DNA of 64,000 bases from Prado023 sp964418695 (GTDB lineage: Bacteria; Actinomycetota; Actinomycetes; S36-B12; CAIYMF01): positions 32,126 through 96,125 of the forward strand of contig CAYQMN010000013.1 in the NCBI GenBank assembly GCA_964418695.1, written 5' to 3'. Both the position numbers and the translations under genes were made by a program. This document shows positions 16,963-24,911 of this stretch, in pieces. Positions within the stretch are counted from its first letter, which is position 1; each line of letters starts with the position of its first letter. The notes beneath the pieces were generated by a model that had not been told where the DNA came from, ran no database searches, and saw only the letters and a list, made by a program, of their open reading frames with translations.

Positions 16963-17132
16963 GTGCCGCGAAGCAGCCTGCCGCCGCGCGGTAGGCGTCG
17001 CGGAGCGGTCGCACAGGTTCCGTGCCGCGAAGCAGCCTGCCGCCGCGCGGTAGGCGTCGCGGAGCGGTCGCACAGGTTCCGTGCCGCGAAGCAGCCTGCC
17101 GCCGCGCGGTAGGCGTCGCGAAGCGGTCGCGT
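16963..17132. repeat. 59-bp tandem repeat, three copies, upstream of nagA
   Basis: Copies at 16963-17021 and 17022-17080 are identical; a third at 17081-17132 matches about 43 bases with one change and then diverges. Each unit begins GTGCCGCGAAGCAGCCTGCC and contains CCGCGCGGTAGGCG. The array fills most of the space between the divergent nagA and protease-like genes. Confidence 0.9.
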
Positions 17133-17174
17133 GGAGCCGTGGCGGGGCGCCGCCGGGTGGTGGTGCCGTCACGT

Positions 17175-17180
17175 TACGGT
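17175..17180 (+). promoter_or_regulatory. -10 box, leaderless start
   Basis: TACGGT, seven bases before the ATG at 17188. Confidence 0.45.
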
Positions 17181-17187
17181 GTCCGGC

Positions 17188-18675
17188 ATGCCCGATTCAG
17201 CCGGCAAGAAGATCCGCGTGCGCTCCAAGCGCCCCCTGTGGATGCCGATCCTCGCCGCGGCCCTGACGTTCATCGGGGTGTTCGGGCTGTTCGTGCGCCA
17301 GAACAAGGAGGCCCAGAGCCTGAACTCCCCGACGGCGCCGGCGGGTCTGCTGCCCCCGGAGCAGTCCAGCGGGACCGCGCTGGTGTCCGTGGGGAAGGTC
17401 ACCGGGCTCCCGCTGCCGTGCACCGCGTGGCTGGTCGATGCCGGGGCGGCGCCCGACGCCCGGGCCTACGCCGTGACTGCCGGGCGCTGCGTCGGCGTGG
17501 ACGACGCCGCGACGGTACGGGCCGATGTCTCGGTGAATGGGGCGAGCATCGACTTCAACACGTTCGCCACCCTCACCTCGGCCGCCTACGTGGCGCCGGT
17601 CACCGCCTCGATCACCGATGTCGAGTGGGCCTCGGCGCGCGGCACGGATCTGGCCGTTCTGCGTCTGGGCACCACCTACGGGGCGCTGGCCGACCAGGGC
17701 GTGCTGCCCATCGCCCCGGTGGCGCCGCTGGCCGACGGGGGCCAGATCCTGGTGCCCAGCGTCCCGGTGGAGGGGGTGCCGGCCGATCAGCAGCACCTGC
17801 GCGGCAGCCGCTGCGCCATCGGGGTGACGACCGACGTGGCCGAGCAGCCCTGGCTGTTCCACCACCTGCGCGCCTCGGACTGCGACGGGATCCTCGGCGG
17901 GTCGGCGGGGGCGCCGGCCCTGAACCCGGAGGGGCAGGCGGTCGGGATGGTCGTGACGACCACCATCGCCGCGCCGGACGGCCCCGACTGCTCCGTGGGC
18001 AGGCCGTGCGAGGCGCGCGACGGCACGGTCGGGTTCCACGCCGACACCACCTACCTCACCCCGGTCGACCTGCTGGCCGGGTGCTTCCCCAAGGGCACCT
18101 TCGCCACCGGGCCTGACTGTGCGCTGGAGGACCCGGCGAGCGTGGTGCAGGCGTCCGTCGGCTCGTCGACCTGGCCGGCCGGGGGCGCGGTGCGCATCGA
18201 GGTGGATGACCCGCCGTCGGGCCTGCAGGCGCAGGCGGGACCGCTCGGCTCGACCGACTGCTGGGCCGACCAGGGCTACGCGAAGGTGACCCCCGACGCC
18301 ACGGACGCGATCACCGTCACCGCACCGACCAAGCAGGGGCTCGCGGTGGCCTGCGTGCGCGCGGCCGGGCAGCCCACGCCGCTGCTGCTGACCATCACCG
18401 GCTCGGCCCCGGATGCCAGTGCGATCGCGTTGTCGCGGGTGCCGGTCGAGGGCGGCGTCGAGGTCGCACCCGTCCCGGATCCGCCGACCTACGCCTCGTT
18501 CACATGGGCGATGGGTCCGGCGGGGTCCACCGACTGCGCGAAGATCGAGGGGTACGCCGAGTCCGGCGACGACCCGGTCCTGATCCAGTCCGCCGACCTG
18601 CCGGCGACCGTGTGCGTGATCGCGCGCGACGCCGCCGGGACCCCCTCCGCGCCCTCCGCCTTCCAGCTGGGCTGA
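17188..18675 (+). CDS. Membrane-anchored trypsin-like (S1 fold) protein with degenerate catalytic residues
   Basis: A 495-residue protein: a basic start, one membrane segment (WMPILAAALTFIGVFGLFV, about 19-37), then an extracellular chymotrypsin-like domain to about residue 310 and two Ig-like or beta-rich repeats (SVGSSTWPAGGAVRIEV and SRVPVEGGVEVAPVPDPP). The His motif reads AVTAGRC (Arg100 where TAGHC is expected). Asp154 in TDLAVLRL and Ser239 in LGGSAGAP are present, but the Ser loop is not the normal GxSGxP. It may be an inactive binding protein or a sensor. The ATG at 17188 follows a TANNNT box; it is divergent from nagA and alone in its operon. Confidence 0.65.
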   Translation: MPDSAGKKIRVRSKRPLWMPILAAALTFIGVFGLFVRQNKEAQSLNSPTAPAGLLPPEQSSGTALVSVGKVTGLPLPCTAWLVDAGAAPDARAYAVTAGRCVGVDDAATVRADVSVNGASIDFNTFATLTSAAYVAPVTASITDVEWASARGTDLAVLRLGTTYGALADQGVLPIAPVAPLADGGQILVPSVPVEGVPADQQHLRGSRCAIGVTTDVAEQPWLFHHLRASDCDGILGGSAGAPALNPEGQAVGMVVTTTIAAPDGPDCSVGRPCEARDGTVGFHADTTYLTPVDLLAGCFPKGTFATGPDCALEDPASVVQASVGSSTWPAGGAVRIEVDDPPSGLQAQAGPLGSTDCWADQGYAKVTPDATDAITVTAPTKQGLAVACVRAAGQPTPLLLTITGSAPDASAIALSRVPVEGGVEVAPVPDPPTYASFTWAMGPAGSTDCAKIEGYAESGDDPVLIQSADLPATVCVIARDAAGTPSAPSAFQLG

Positions 18676-18766
18676 CCTCAGCCCGCGACCGGCCCGCGAC
18701 CGGCCCGCGCCCGCCCACCCGTCCCTCGCCCGGCGGCTCGACGCCGCCCGGTGCCAGGATGGCCGC

Positions 18767-20134
18767 ATGCCTGACGTGCGCGCGGACCACCTGAGGAGCC
18801 TGGTCGAGGCCGGTCACGAGCGGGCCGTGGCCGACCTGTGCGACCTCGTCCGGATCCCCAGCGTCAGCCGCGAGGGGCTGGACGGCGAGCAGCTGACGCG
18901 CAGCGCCCAGGCCGTGGCCGACCTGCTCGCCGATGCGGGCGTGCCCGAGGTTCGGATCGTCCGCGAGGGCGGGGGACCGGCGGTGCTCGGCCACATCCCC
19001 TCTCCCCCGGGGGCGCCGACCGTGCTGCTCTACGCCCACCACGACGTCCAGCCGGCGGGGAGTCTGGCGGACTGGACGACCGAGCCGTTCGAGCCGAGCG
19101 CGCTCGACGGGCGGCTGCACGGCCGCGGGGCCGCCGACGACAAGGCCGGCGTGCTGGCCCATGTCGGGGCGATCCGGGTGTTGCGCGAGGCGTTTCCCGA
19201 CGGGTTCCCGGTCGGGGTCACGGTCTTCGTGGAGGGCGAGGAGGAGGTCGGCTCGCCCTCGATGGCCGACTTCCTGGCCCGGCATGCCGCGGCGCTGGCC
19301 GCCGACGTCGTGGTCATCGCCGACTCCTCGAACTGGGAGGTGGACGTGCCCGCGTTCACCACCTCGCTGCGCGGTCTGGTCGAAGTGATCGTGGAGGTGC
19401 GCACCCACGCGGGCGAGCAGCACTCCGGCGTCTTCGGCGGGCTGTTCCCGGACGCGCTCACCTCGCTGTGCCGCCTGCTGGCCGGGCTGCACGACGAGGC
19501 CGGCCGAGTCGCGGTGCCGGGCCTGGTCAGCGCACCCGCGCCGGCCGTCGACCTCGACGAGGCGGCGCTGCGCGCCGAGGCCGGCGTGCTGCCCGGGGTC
19601 GTCTCGCTGGGGGAGGGCACGGCGGCGCATCGGATCTGGGGGCAGCCGGCGGTGACCGTGCTGGCCATCGACGCGCCGGCGACCGCGGCGGCGGCCAACG
19701 TCCTGCTCCCGGTCGCCCGCGCGACGGTGAGCATGCGCATCCCGCCCGGCCAGGAGCCGGCCGCCGCCCAGCAGGCGCTGGCCGACCACCTGATCGCCAC
19801 GGCGCCGTGGGGTGTGGAGGTCACCTGCACTCCGGGCTCGGCCGGCAGCCCGGTCGCGATGACTCCGCAGGGGCCGACCGCGGACCTGGCGACCCGGGCG
19901 TTCGCCGACGCCTGGGACGGGACCGCGCCGGTGCACATGGGGATCGGCGGGTCGATCCCGTTCATCGCCGACTTCGCCGAGCAGTTCCCGCAGGCCACGA
20001 TTCTCGTGGTCGGCCCGGGGGACCCGGCGTCGTGCTGGCACGGCCCCAACGAGAGCGTCGACCTCGACGTGCTGCGCCGCCTGACCCTGGCCGAGGTCCT
20101 GCTGATGGCCGGACTCGCCGGCGACCTGGACTGA
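18767..20134 (+). CDS. M20-family dipeptidase / peptidase
   Basis: A 455-residue zinc metallopeptidase. Metal ligands are seen in LLYAHHDVQP (about residue 87), GRGAADDKAG (Asp of the bridging metal), the catalytic EGEEEVGSPS, and the C-terminal CWHGPNE (His). A dimerisation (lid) domain lies between about 200 and 320. Such enzymes cleave dipeptides or N-acyl amino acids in the cytosol; the specific substrate is not clear. The start ATG lies six bases after a weak CAGGAT box. It precedes tRNA-Arg on the same strand. Confidence 0.9.
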   Translation: MPDVRADHLRSLVEAGHERAVADLCDLVRIPSVSREGLDGEQLTRSAQAVADLLADAGVPEVRIVREGGGPAVLGHIPSPPGAPTVLLYAHHDVQPAGSLADWTTEPFEPSALDGRLHGRGAADDKAGVLAHVGAIRVLREAFPDGFPVGVTVFVEGEEEVGSPSMADFLARHAAALAADVVVIADSSNWEVDVPAFTTSLRGLVEVIVEVRTHAGEQHSGVFGGLFPDALTSLCRLLAGLHDEAGRVAVPGLVSAPAPAVDLDEAALRAEAGVLPGVVSLGEGTAAHRIWGQPAVTVLAIDAPATAAAANVLLPVARATVSMRIPPGQEPAAAQQALADHLIATAPWGVEVTCTPGSAGSPVAMTPQGPTADLATRAFADAWDGTAPVHMGIGGSIPFIADFAEQFPQATILVVGPGDPASCWHGPNESVDLDVLRRLTLAEVLLMAGLAGDLD

Positions 20135-20193
20135 CCCCCGCACGATCCGCACGGCCGCCGCCACCGCGTGCAACCCGATCCAAGGGCGGGGAT

Positions 20194-20222
20194 TTGGGGG
20201 CCTCCGTCCGGCCGGATACGAT
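20194..20222 (+). promoter_or_regulatory. Promoter of tRNA-Arg
   Basis: TTGGGG (20194-20199) and TACGAT (20217-20222) with a 17-base spacer, 13 bases before the mature tRNA 5' end. Confidence 0.65.
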
Positions 20223-20235
20223 GGGCCCCGCCCTG

Positions 20236-20307
20236 GCCCCCGTAGCTCAGGGGATAGAGCAGTGGCCTCCGGAGCCATGCGCGCAGGTTCGAATCCTGCC
20301 GGGGGCG
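20236..20307 (+). tRNA. tRNA-Arg, anticodon CCG
   Basis: A 72-nt cloverleaf: acceptor GCCCCCG/CGGGGGC, D arm GCTC...GAGC, anticodon stem GTGGC/GCCAT around loop CTCCGGA (anticodon CCG, reads CGG), variable loop of four bases, T arm GCAGG-TTCGAAT-CCTGC. The discriminator base is G and CCA is not encoded. It lies about 190 bases from a decayed gene, so it may have served as an integration site. Confidence 0.93.
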
Positions 20308-20498
20308 CCCAGCGTCACCGCAGGTCAGAGGCCGGTTTCCCGCCCGTGTGACCAGCGTAAACCCCAGGCACCCCCGGCGCGCCCGGTCACACGGCGCACG
20401 GACGACCTACGCGGCCGTCTCCAGGCCCGCCAGGAACGCCTCGTGGCCCGCGCCGGATTCAGCACGACCTCGCAACGTCGCGTGCGCCTCCGCCGGGC

Positions 20499-21419
20499 TC
20501 AGTCGAAGGCGCGCAGTTGCTCACCCGGTTCTGACCAGCCCACCACGCGCACGATTCTGCGAGTCACCTTGATCCCACCGTCAGCCTGTTCCTGCTCCGT
20601 GACCTCGACATCGCAACCCAGCCGAATCCCCGGCACGATCGGGAACTCTCGCCTGTCCATCCGCTCGAGGAACGCCTCGTCCTCGACCGGGATGTTCATC
20701 CGCGCGTCGCCGTACCGGAACGTCCACGCTGCCCTTCCCTCGAGCACGACCTTGACCAACGTCAGCGTCATCCGAGTGGTGCTCACGTGGAGCTGGTCCA
20801 CGGTCTCCGCGTCGAACCAGGCCTGGTCGCCCGGGACGAGCACCTCATCGGCATCCCCACCCTGGATCTCCACCGAAGCATCAGATCCTGCCGACTCCAC
20901 GGGTTGAAGCACGCCTCTTGCCGCCCGCCGGAACATCGGGTCCGCCACCAGCCGGGCGGTCGCGGGGTCGACCGTGATGTTCACGGTGACGTCCCCCTTC
21001 ACCACGATGCTGACGTTCCCACGGTCGTCGGGCAGCTGCTTGAACGGCCCGCCGCTCCAGTCGCCTGACCACGGCCATGGCGGAGGGCACCATGCCCGCC
21101 AGCGTCCAGACGTTGACCAAGGTGGTCGCCTCGCGCCCGGTCAACACCTGCATCGCTCGACTGAACACCCCACCGACATCGGCGAGGATGAGGTCCACCA
21201 CGAACGAGCCCGGCTCGTTGGCCGCGATCCGCACCTGCGGCGCCCGAGCCTGCAGGTTCATCACCTGCGCAGCCCGCCCATACGCCCGGCTCAGGGCAAT
21301 CAGGCTCCCCGCATAGGCGTCGACGTCCATCGAGTCGTCAGCGGCAAGGCAGCACCCGCGAACCTCACCCGAACCGCCGCTGTCGGCATGTCCGGGACCG
21401 TACCCGTGCCCTCTGTCAT
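20499..21419 (-). pseudogene. Frameshifted gene of unknown function next to tRNA-Arg
   Basis: Three consecutive minus-strand frames together spell one protein. The start (ATG at 21419) gives MTEGTGTVPDMPTAAVRVRFAG; the frame then has to change near 21340 to read ADDSMDVDAYAGSLIALSRAY and on to MAVVRRL, and again near 21050 to read SGGPFKQLPDDRGNVSIVVKGD and the last 165 residues (ending GEQLRAFD). No single frame covers it. The joined product resembles hypothetical proteins often found on integrated elements in actinobacteria, without known function. Two separate frameshifts make sequencing error less likely than real decay. The 20308-20498 stretch between it and the tRNA shows no gene I can support. 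Confidence 0.6.
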
Positions 21420-21611
21420 CACTAGCCTCTCGAACCGCCACTCGTGGGCCATCTGATGGTCATGCCCGGTCTTCGGCCGGGGCGGCCGCGAGACTCAGCC
21501 CGCCGGCTCGACCCTCTACGCCGCCCCGGACGCCGGCGACGTTTGGGCCACCTGGCCAGCGGGTATCACGCGGACATCACCCCTGGCCCCTACCCACGAC
21601 GAGGAACCGCA

Positions 21612-21914
21612 ATGCCCACACCCAAGAGACTCCTCGGCGCCGTCACCGTGGCCGCGATCGCCATCACGCCCGTCCTCGGCGCGGCGCCCGCCCAGGCCGC
21701 CGCTCCCGCCAAGGCCAAGCCCGCCAACTGCAAGACCGTCAACGCCAAGTACCCCGGCGCAGTCGCCCAGAACTCGAAGGTGCGCAACACCAAGGTCTCC
21801 GGCGGCAAGAAGGTCCCCGCCAAGAGCACCCACAAGCCCAAGGTCAGCAAGTCGCTGTACAAGAAGTACCACAAGCTCGACCGCGACAAGGACGGCATCG
21901 CCTGCGAGCGGTGA
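21612..21914 (+). CDS. Secreted excalibur calcium-binding domain protein
   Basis: A 100-residue exported protein: signal peptide MPTPKRLLGAVTVAAIAITP... ending near AQA (residues 1-31), a Lys-rich linker, and the C-terminal excalibur motif DRDKDGIACE with paired Cys (CKTVNAKYPG early, CER at the end). Excalibur domains bind calcium and sit at or outside the cell surface. The ATG at 21612 is chosen because a GAGGAAC site and the signal peptide follow it; the in-frame codon at 21444 would bury the signal. It lies alone between the pseudogene and argS. Confidence 0.85.
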   Translation: MPTPKRLLGAVTVAAIAITPVLGAAPAQAAAPAKAKPANCKTVNAKYPGAVAQNSKVRNTKVSGGKKVPAKSTHKPKVSKSLYKKYHKLDRDKDGIACER

Positions 21915-21977
21915 CGGCCGCCGGGAGCCCGCCGTCGTGGCCCCCGCTGACGATCCGGGCGGGCCTGTGCGCGCAAC

Positions 21978-21983
21978 TACCAT
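21978..21983 (+). promoter_or_regulatory. -10 box, leaderless start of argS
   Basis: TACCAT, six bases before the ATG at 21990. Confidence 0.5.
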
Positions 21984-21989
21984 GACGCC

Positions 21990-23654
21990 ATGACCCCCGA
22001 CGCATTGGCCGCTCTCATCACCGCGAGCATCCGCGACCTGGTGGCGGACAGCCGGATCACCCTGCCCGACGATCATCGGGTCCTGGCCACGGTCGAGCGT
22101 CCGAAGAACCGCGAGCACGGCGACTACGCGACGGCCGTCGCGATGACCCTGGCGAAGGCCGCCCGGATGCCACCGCGGGCCATCGGCGAGCTGCTCGCCG
22201 AGCGCCTGCAGGAGAGTCCCGCGATCGCCCGGGCCGAGGTGGCCGGGCCGGGCTTCGTCAACATCTGCCTGGAGACCGCGTCCCTGGGTGAGGTGGCGTC
22301 GCGGATCGTGGCCGAGAGCGAGCACTACGGCCGGTCCACCGCCCAGGCCGGCCGTTGGATCAACATCGAGTTCATCTCGGCCAACCCGACCGGGCCGATC
22401 CACCTGGGGCACACGCGCTGGGCCGCCGTCGGCGACTCGATCGCCCGAGTGCTGGCTGCCGAGGGCGCCTCGGTGACCCGCGAGTTCTACATCAACGACC
22501 GCGGCGTGCAGATGGAGCGGTTCGGCGAGTCGATCCGCAACGCGGCGCACGGCCGGCCCGCCCCCGAGGGCGGCTACCACGGCGACTACGTCAAGGAGCT
22601 GGCAGCCCAGATCGTGGCGTCGGAGCCCGGCATCACCGCGCTGCCCGATGACCGGCAGGCCGAGCAGTTCCGCGAGGCCGGCTACCGCGCGCAGCTGGCC
22701 GCCCAGCAGGAGAGCCTGGAGCGGTTCCGCACCCACTTCGAGGTGTGGACCTCCGAGCGCTCCCTGCACGAGGCCGGTGCGGTCGAGGAGGCGTTCGAGA
22801 CACTGCGCGCGCAGGGCCACGTCTACGAGTCCGAGGGCGCGGTGTGGCTGCGGACCACCGAGTTCGGCGACGACAAGGACCGCGTGCTGGTCAAGGCCGA
22901 CGGCGAGCTGACCTACTTCGCCTCCGACACCGCCTACTACGTGGACAAACGCCGCCGCGGGTTCGACCGCTGCATCTACCTGCTCGGCGCGGACCACCAC
23001 GGGTACGTCAACCGGCTGCGCGCGGTCGCCGCGTGCGCGGGCGACGACCCCGACACCGGCATCGAGATCCTCATCGGCCAGCTGGTGAAGATGATCAAGG
23101 GCGGCGAGGAGGTCAAGCTCAGCAAGCGCGCCGGGCACATCATCACCATCGACGACCTGGTCGACGAGGTGGGCGTGGACGCCGCCCGCTACTCGCTGAT
23201 CCGCTACCCGGTGGACTCCCCGCTGGTGCTTGACGTCGACCTGCTGCTGCGCCGCACCAACGACAACCCGGTCTTCTACGTGCAGTACGCGTCGGCGCGG
23301 ATCGCGTCGGTGCTGCGGCACGCCGACGATCTGGGCATCGACTGGCGCTCGGCGCACTTCGAGCCCGCGGCGCTCGCGCATGATCGGGAGAGCGCGCTGC
23401 TCGGCGTCCTGGCCGAGTTCCCGCGCGTGGTCGCCTCGGCCGCCGAGCTGCGCGAGCCGCACCGCGTGGCCCGCTACCTGGAGACCTTGGCCACCGCCTA
23501 CCACCGCTTCTACGACGTCTGCCGAGTGCTGCCGATGGGCGAGGAGCCCGCGCAGGAGCAGCACATCGCCCGGCTGTGGCTGTGCGCGGCCTCCCGCCAG
23601 GTCTTCGTCAACGGCCTGGACCTGCTCGGGGTCACCGCGCCGGAGCGGATGTAG
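21990..23654 (+). CDS. argS: Arginyl-tRNA synthetase
   Basis: A 554-residue class I synthetase that charges tRNA-Arg. Seen: the N-terminal Add-1 domain (1-110), the HIGH-type motif ISANPTGPIHLGHTRWA (about 130-146), the LSKRAGHI KMSKS-type loop near residue 375, and the C-terminal DALR anticodon-binding domain. It opens the core operon-like block argS-(yihY-like)-lysA-hom-thrC-thrB-rho. The neighbouring tRNA-Arg(CCG) gene about 1.7 kb upstream is probably a coincidence of place. The leaderless start is supported by a TANNNT box. Confidence 0.96.
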   Translation: MTPDALAALITASIRDLVADSRITLPDDHRVLATVERPKNREHGDYATAVAMTLAKAARMPPRAIGELLAERLQESPAIARAEVAGPGFVNICLETASLGEVASRIVAESEHYGRSTAQAGRWINIEFISANPTGPIHLGHTRWAAVGDSIARVLAAEGASVTREFYINDRGVQMERFGESIRNAAHGRPAPEGGYHGDYVKELAAQIVASEPGITALPDDRQAEQFREAGYRAQLAAQQESLERFRTHFEVWTSERSLHEAGAVEEAFETLRAQGHVYESEGAVWLRTTEFGDDKDRVLVKADGELTYFASDTAYYVDKRRRGFDRCIYLLGADHHGYVNRLRAVAACAGDDPDTGIEILIGQLVKMIKGGEEVKLSKRAGHIITIDDLVDEVGVDAARYSLIRYPVDSPLVLDVDLLLRRTNDNPVFYVQYASARIASVLRHADDLGIDWRSAHFEPAALAHDRESALLGVLAEFPRVVASAAELREPHRVARYLETLATAYHRFYDVCRVLPMGEEPAQEQHIARLWLCAASRQVFVNGLDLLGVTAPERM

Positions 23655-23660
23655 CCGCGG

Positions 23661-24857
23661 GTGCCCGCCGATCGCGGGGGGTCGCCGCCGGACGAGCGGG
23701 CCCCCGGCCAACCGGGTCAGCCGGGACGCAGCCCCGAGTCCGCTGGCGCGGGCGCCGCTGGGCCGGGCGAGTCGGGCCATGCGCAGCCGGGCCGCGGCCC
23801 CGAATCCGCCGGTGTGGGTGCCGCTGGGGCCGGCGAGTCCGAGCCAGGGACGGGTTCCGGTGCCGACATCGACGACGCGGAGTCGGCGACCCGCGTCGGC
23901 ATCCGTGGGTCCGTCGAGCTGGCCCGCAGCGAGCATGCGTCGCCCAGCGTCGTGACCTGGGTGCAGCGCCTCGGTCGGCCCCTGCCGGATCGGGTGCTGC
24001 GCGGCATCTGGTTCTGGGTCGCGGTCTACTCGCGGTTCGCCCGGCATCGCGGTCCGGTCCTGGCCGGTGGGCTGGCGTTCTTCGGGCTGCTCTCGCTGGT
24101 GCCCGCGTTCCTGTCGCTGGCCTCGGTGGCCACCCTCCTGATCGAGCCGGCCAGCATCGCGGCGGCCGCCGACACGATCCTGGCCAACAACCCGCAGGCC
24201 GCCGAGACCCTCCAGCCGATCTTCGACCTGGCGCACGAGGCCGCCACCGCGGGGTCCTCCTCCGCGTCCCTGACCGCGATGGTGAGCCTGGGCGTCTCCC
24301 TGTATGCCGCGAGCCGGTTCATCTACGTGGGCCATCAGGTCCTGGACATCGCATTCGAGACCGCCCCGAAGCCGCCCACGCTCCTCAAGCGGATGGCGGC
24401 GATCGCCGTCACTCTGCTCGCCCAGCTGGCCTTCGTGGTCGGCATCCTGGTGCTCGGACTGGTGCCGCGTGTGCTGGGTGTCCTGGGCATCGCCGAGGCC
24501 TACGAGGCGGCCCTTCGGATCCTGCGCCAGCCGCTCATGGTGGTGGCCGTGTATCTGCTGCTCACGGCCTCGGTCCGCTACGGGATCCGGCTGGGCCGGT
24601 CGGTCCCCTGGCTCAACCCCGGCGCGGCTGCCGGCACGCTCATCGTCGCGATCGGCACCGGGGGCCTGTCGTGGTTCCTGCACGTCTCGCGCACCTACTC
24701 CGAGATCGTCACGGTGCTGGGCGGGGTGATCGCCCTGGAGCTGTGGCTCTACGTCATCGGCATCGGGATCGTCGTGTCCGCCGAGACCGAGGGGGTGCGC
24801 CACCGGCTGCGCCGCGAGGCCGCGAACGGCAGCGCGGGCGTCCTCGACGCCTCCTGA
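23661..24857 (+). CDS. YihY/BrkB-family membrane protein
   Basis: A 398-residue inner membrane protein of the YihY/virulence factor BrkB family (function unsettled). It starts (GTG) six bases after argS. Residues 20-60 are a disordered Gly/Pro/Ala stretch made of two near-identical 22-residue repeats of the type QPGRSPESAGAGAAGPGESG. After it come six hydrophobic segments, for example GPVLAGGLAFFGLLSLVPAF near residue 130 and the conserved NPGAAAGTLIVAI loop near 310. It is inserted between argS and lysA, which are adjacent in most actinobacteria. Confidence 0.8.
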   Translation: MPADRGGSPPDERAPGQPGQPGRSPESAGAGAAGPGESGHAQPGRGPESAGVGAAGAGESEPGTGSGADIDDAESATRVGIRGSVELARSEHASPSVVTWVQRLGRPLPDRVLRGIWFWVAVYSRFARHRGPVLAGGLAFFGLLSLVPAFLSLASVATLLIEPASIAAAADTILANNPQAAETLQPIFDLAHEAATAGSSSASLTAMVSLGVSLYAASRFIYVGHQVLDIAFETAPKPPTLLKRMAAIAVTLLAQLAFVVGILVLGLVPRVLGVLGIAEAYEAALRILRQPLMVVAVYLLLTASVRYGIRLGRSVPWLNPGAAAGTLIVAIGTGGLSWFLHVSRTYSEIVTVLGGVIALELWLYVIGIGIVVSAETEGVRHRLRREAANGSAGVLDAS

Positions 24858-24898
24858 CCTCCGAAGCCCGACGCGACCAGCCGGGGTGCGGCCGCGCC

Positions 24899-24904
24899 TA
24901 GAAT
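24899..24904 (+). promoter_or_regulatory. -10 box, leaderless start of lysA
   Basis: TAGAAT, seven bases before the ATG at 24912. Confidence 0.55.
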
Positions 24905-24911
24905 CCCGGCC

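Noticed and set aside
20405..20498. Minus-strand tail AEAHATLRGRAESGAGHEAF that looks a little like protein
   Set aside because: Too short, no start, no recognised family; it could be chance or a remnant.
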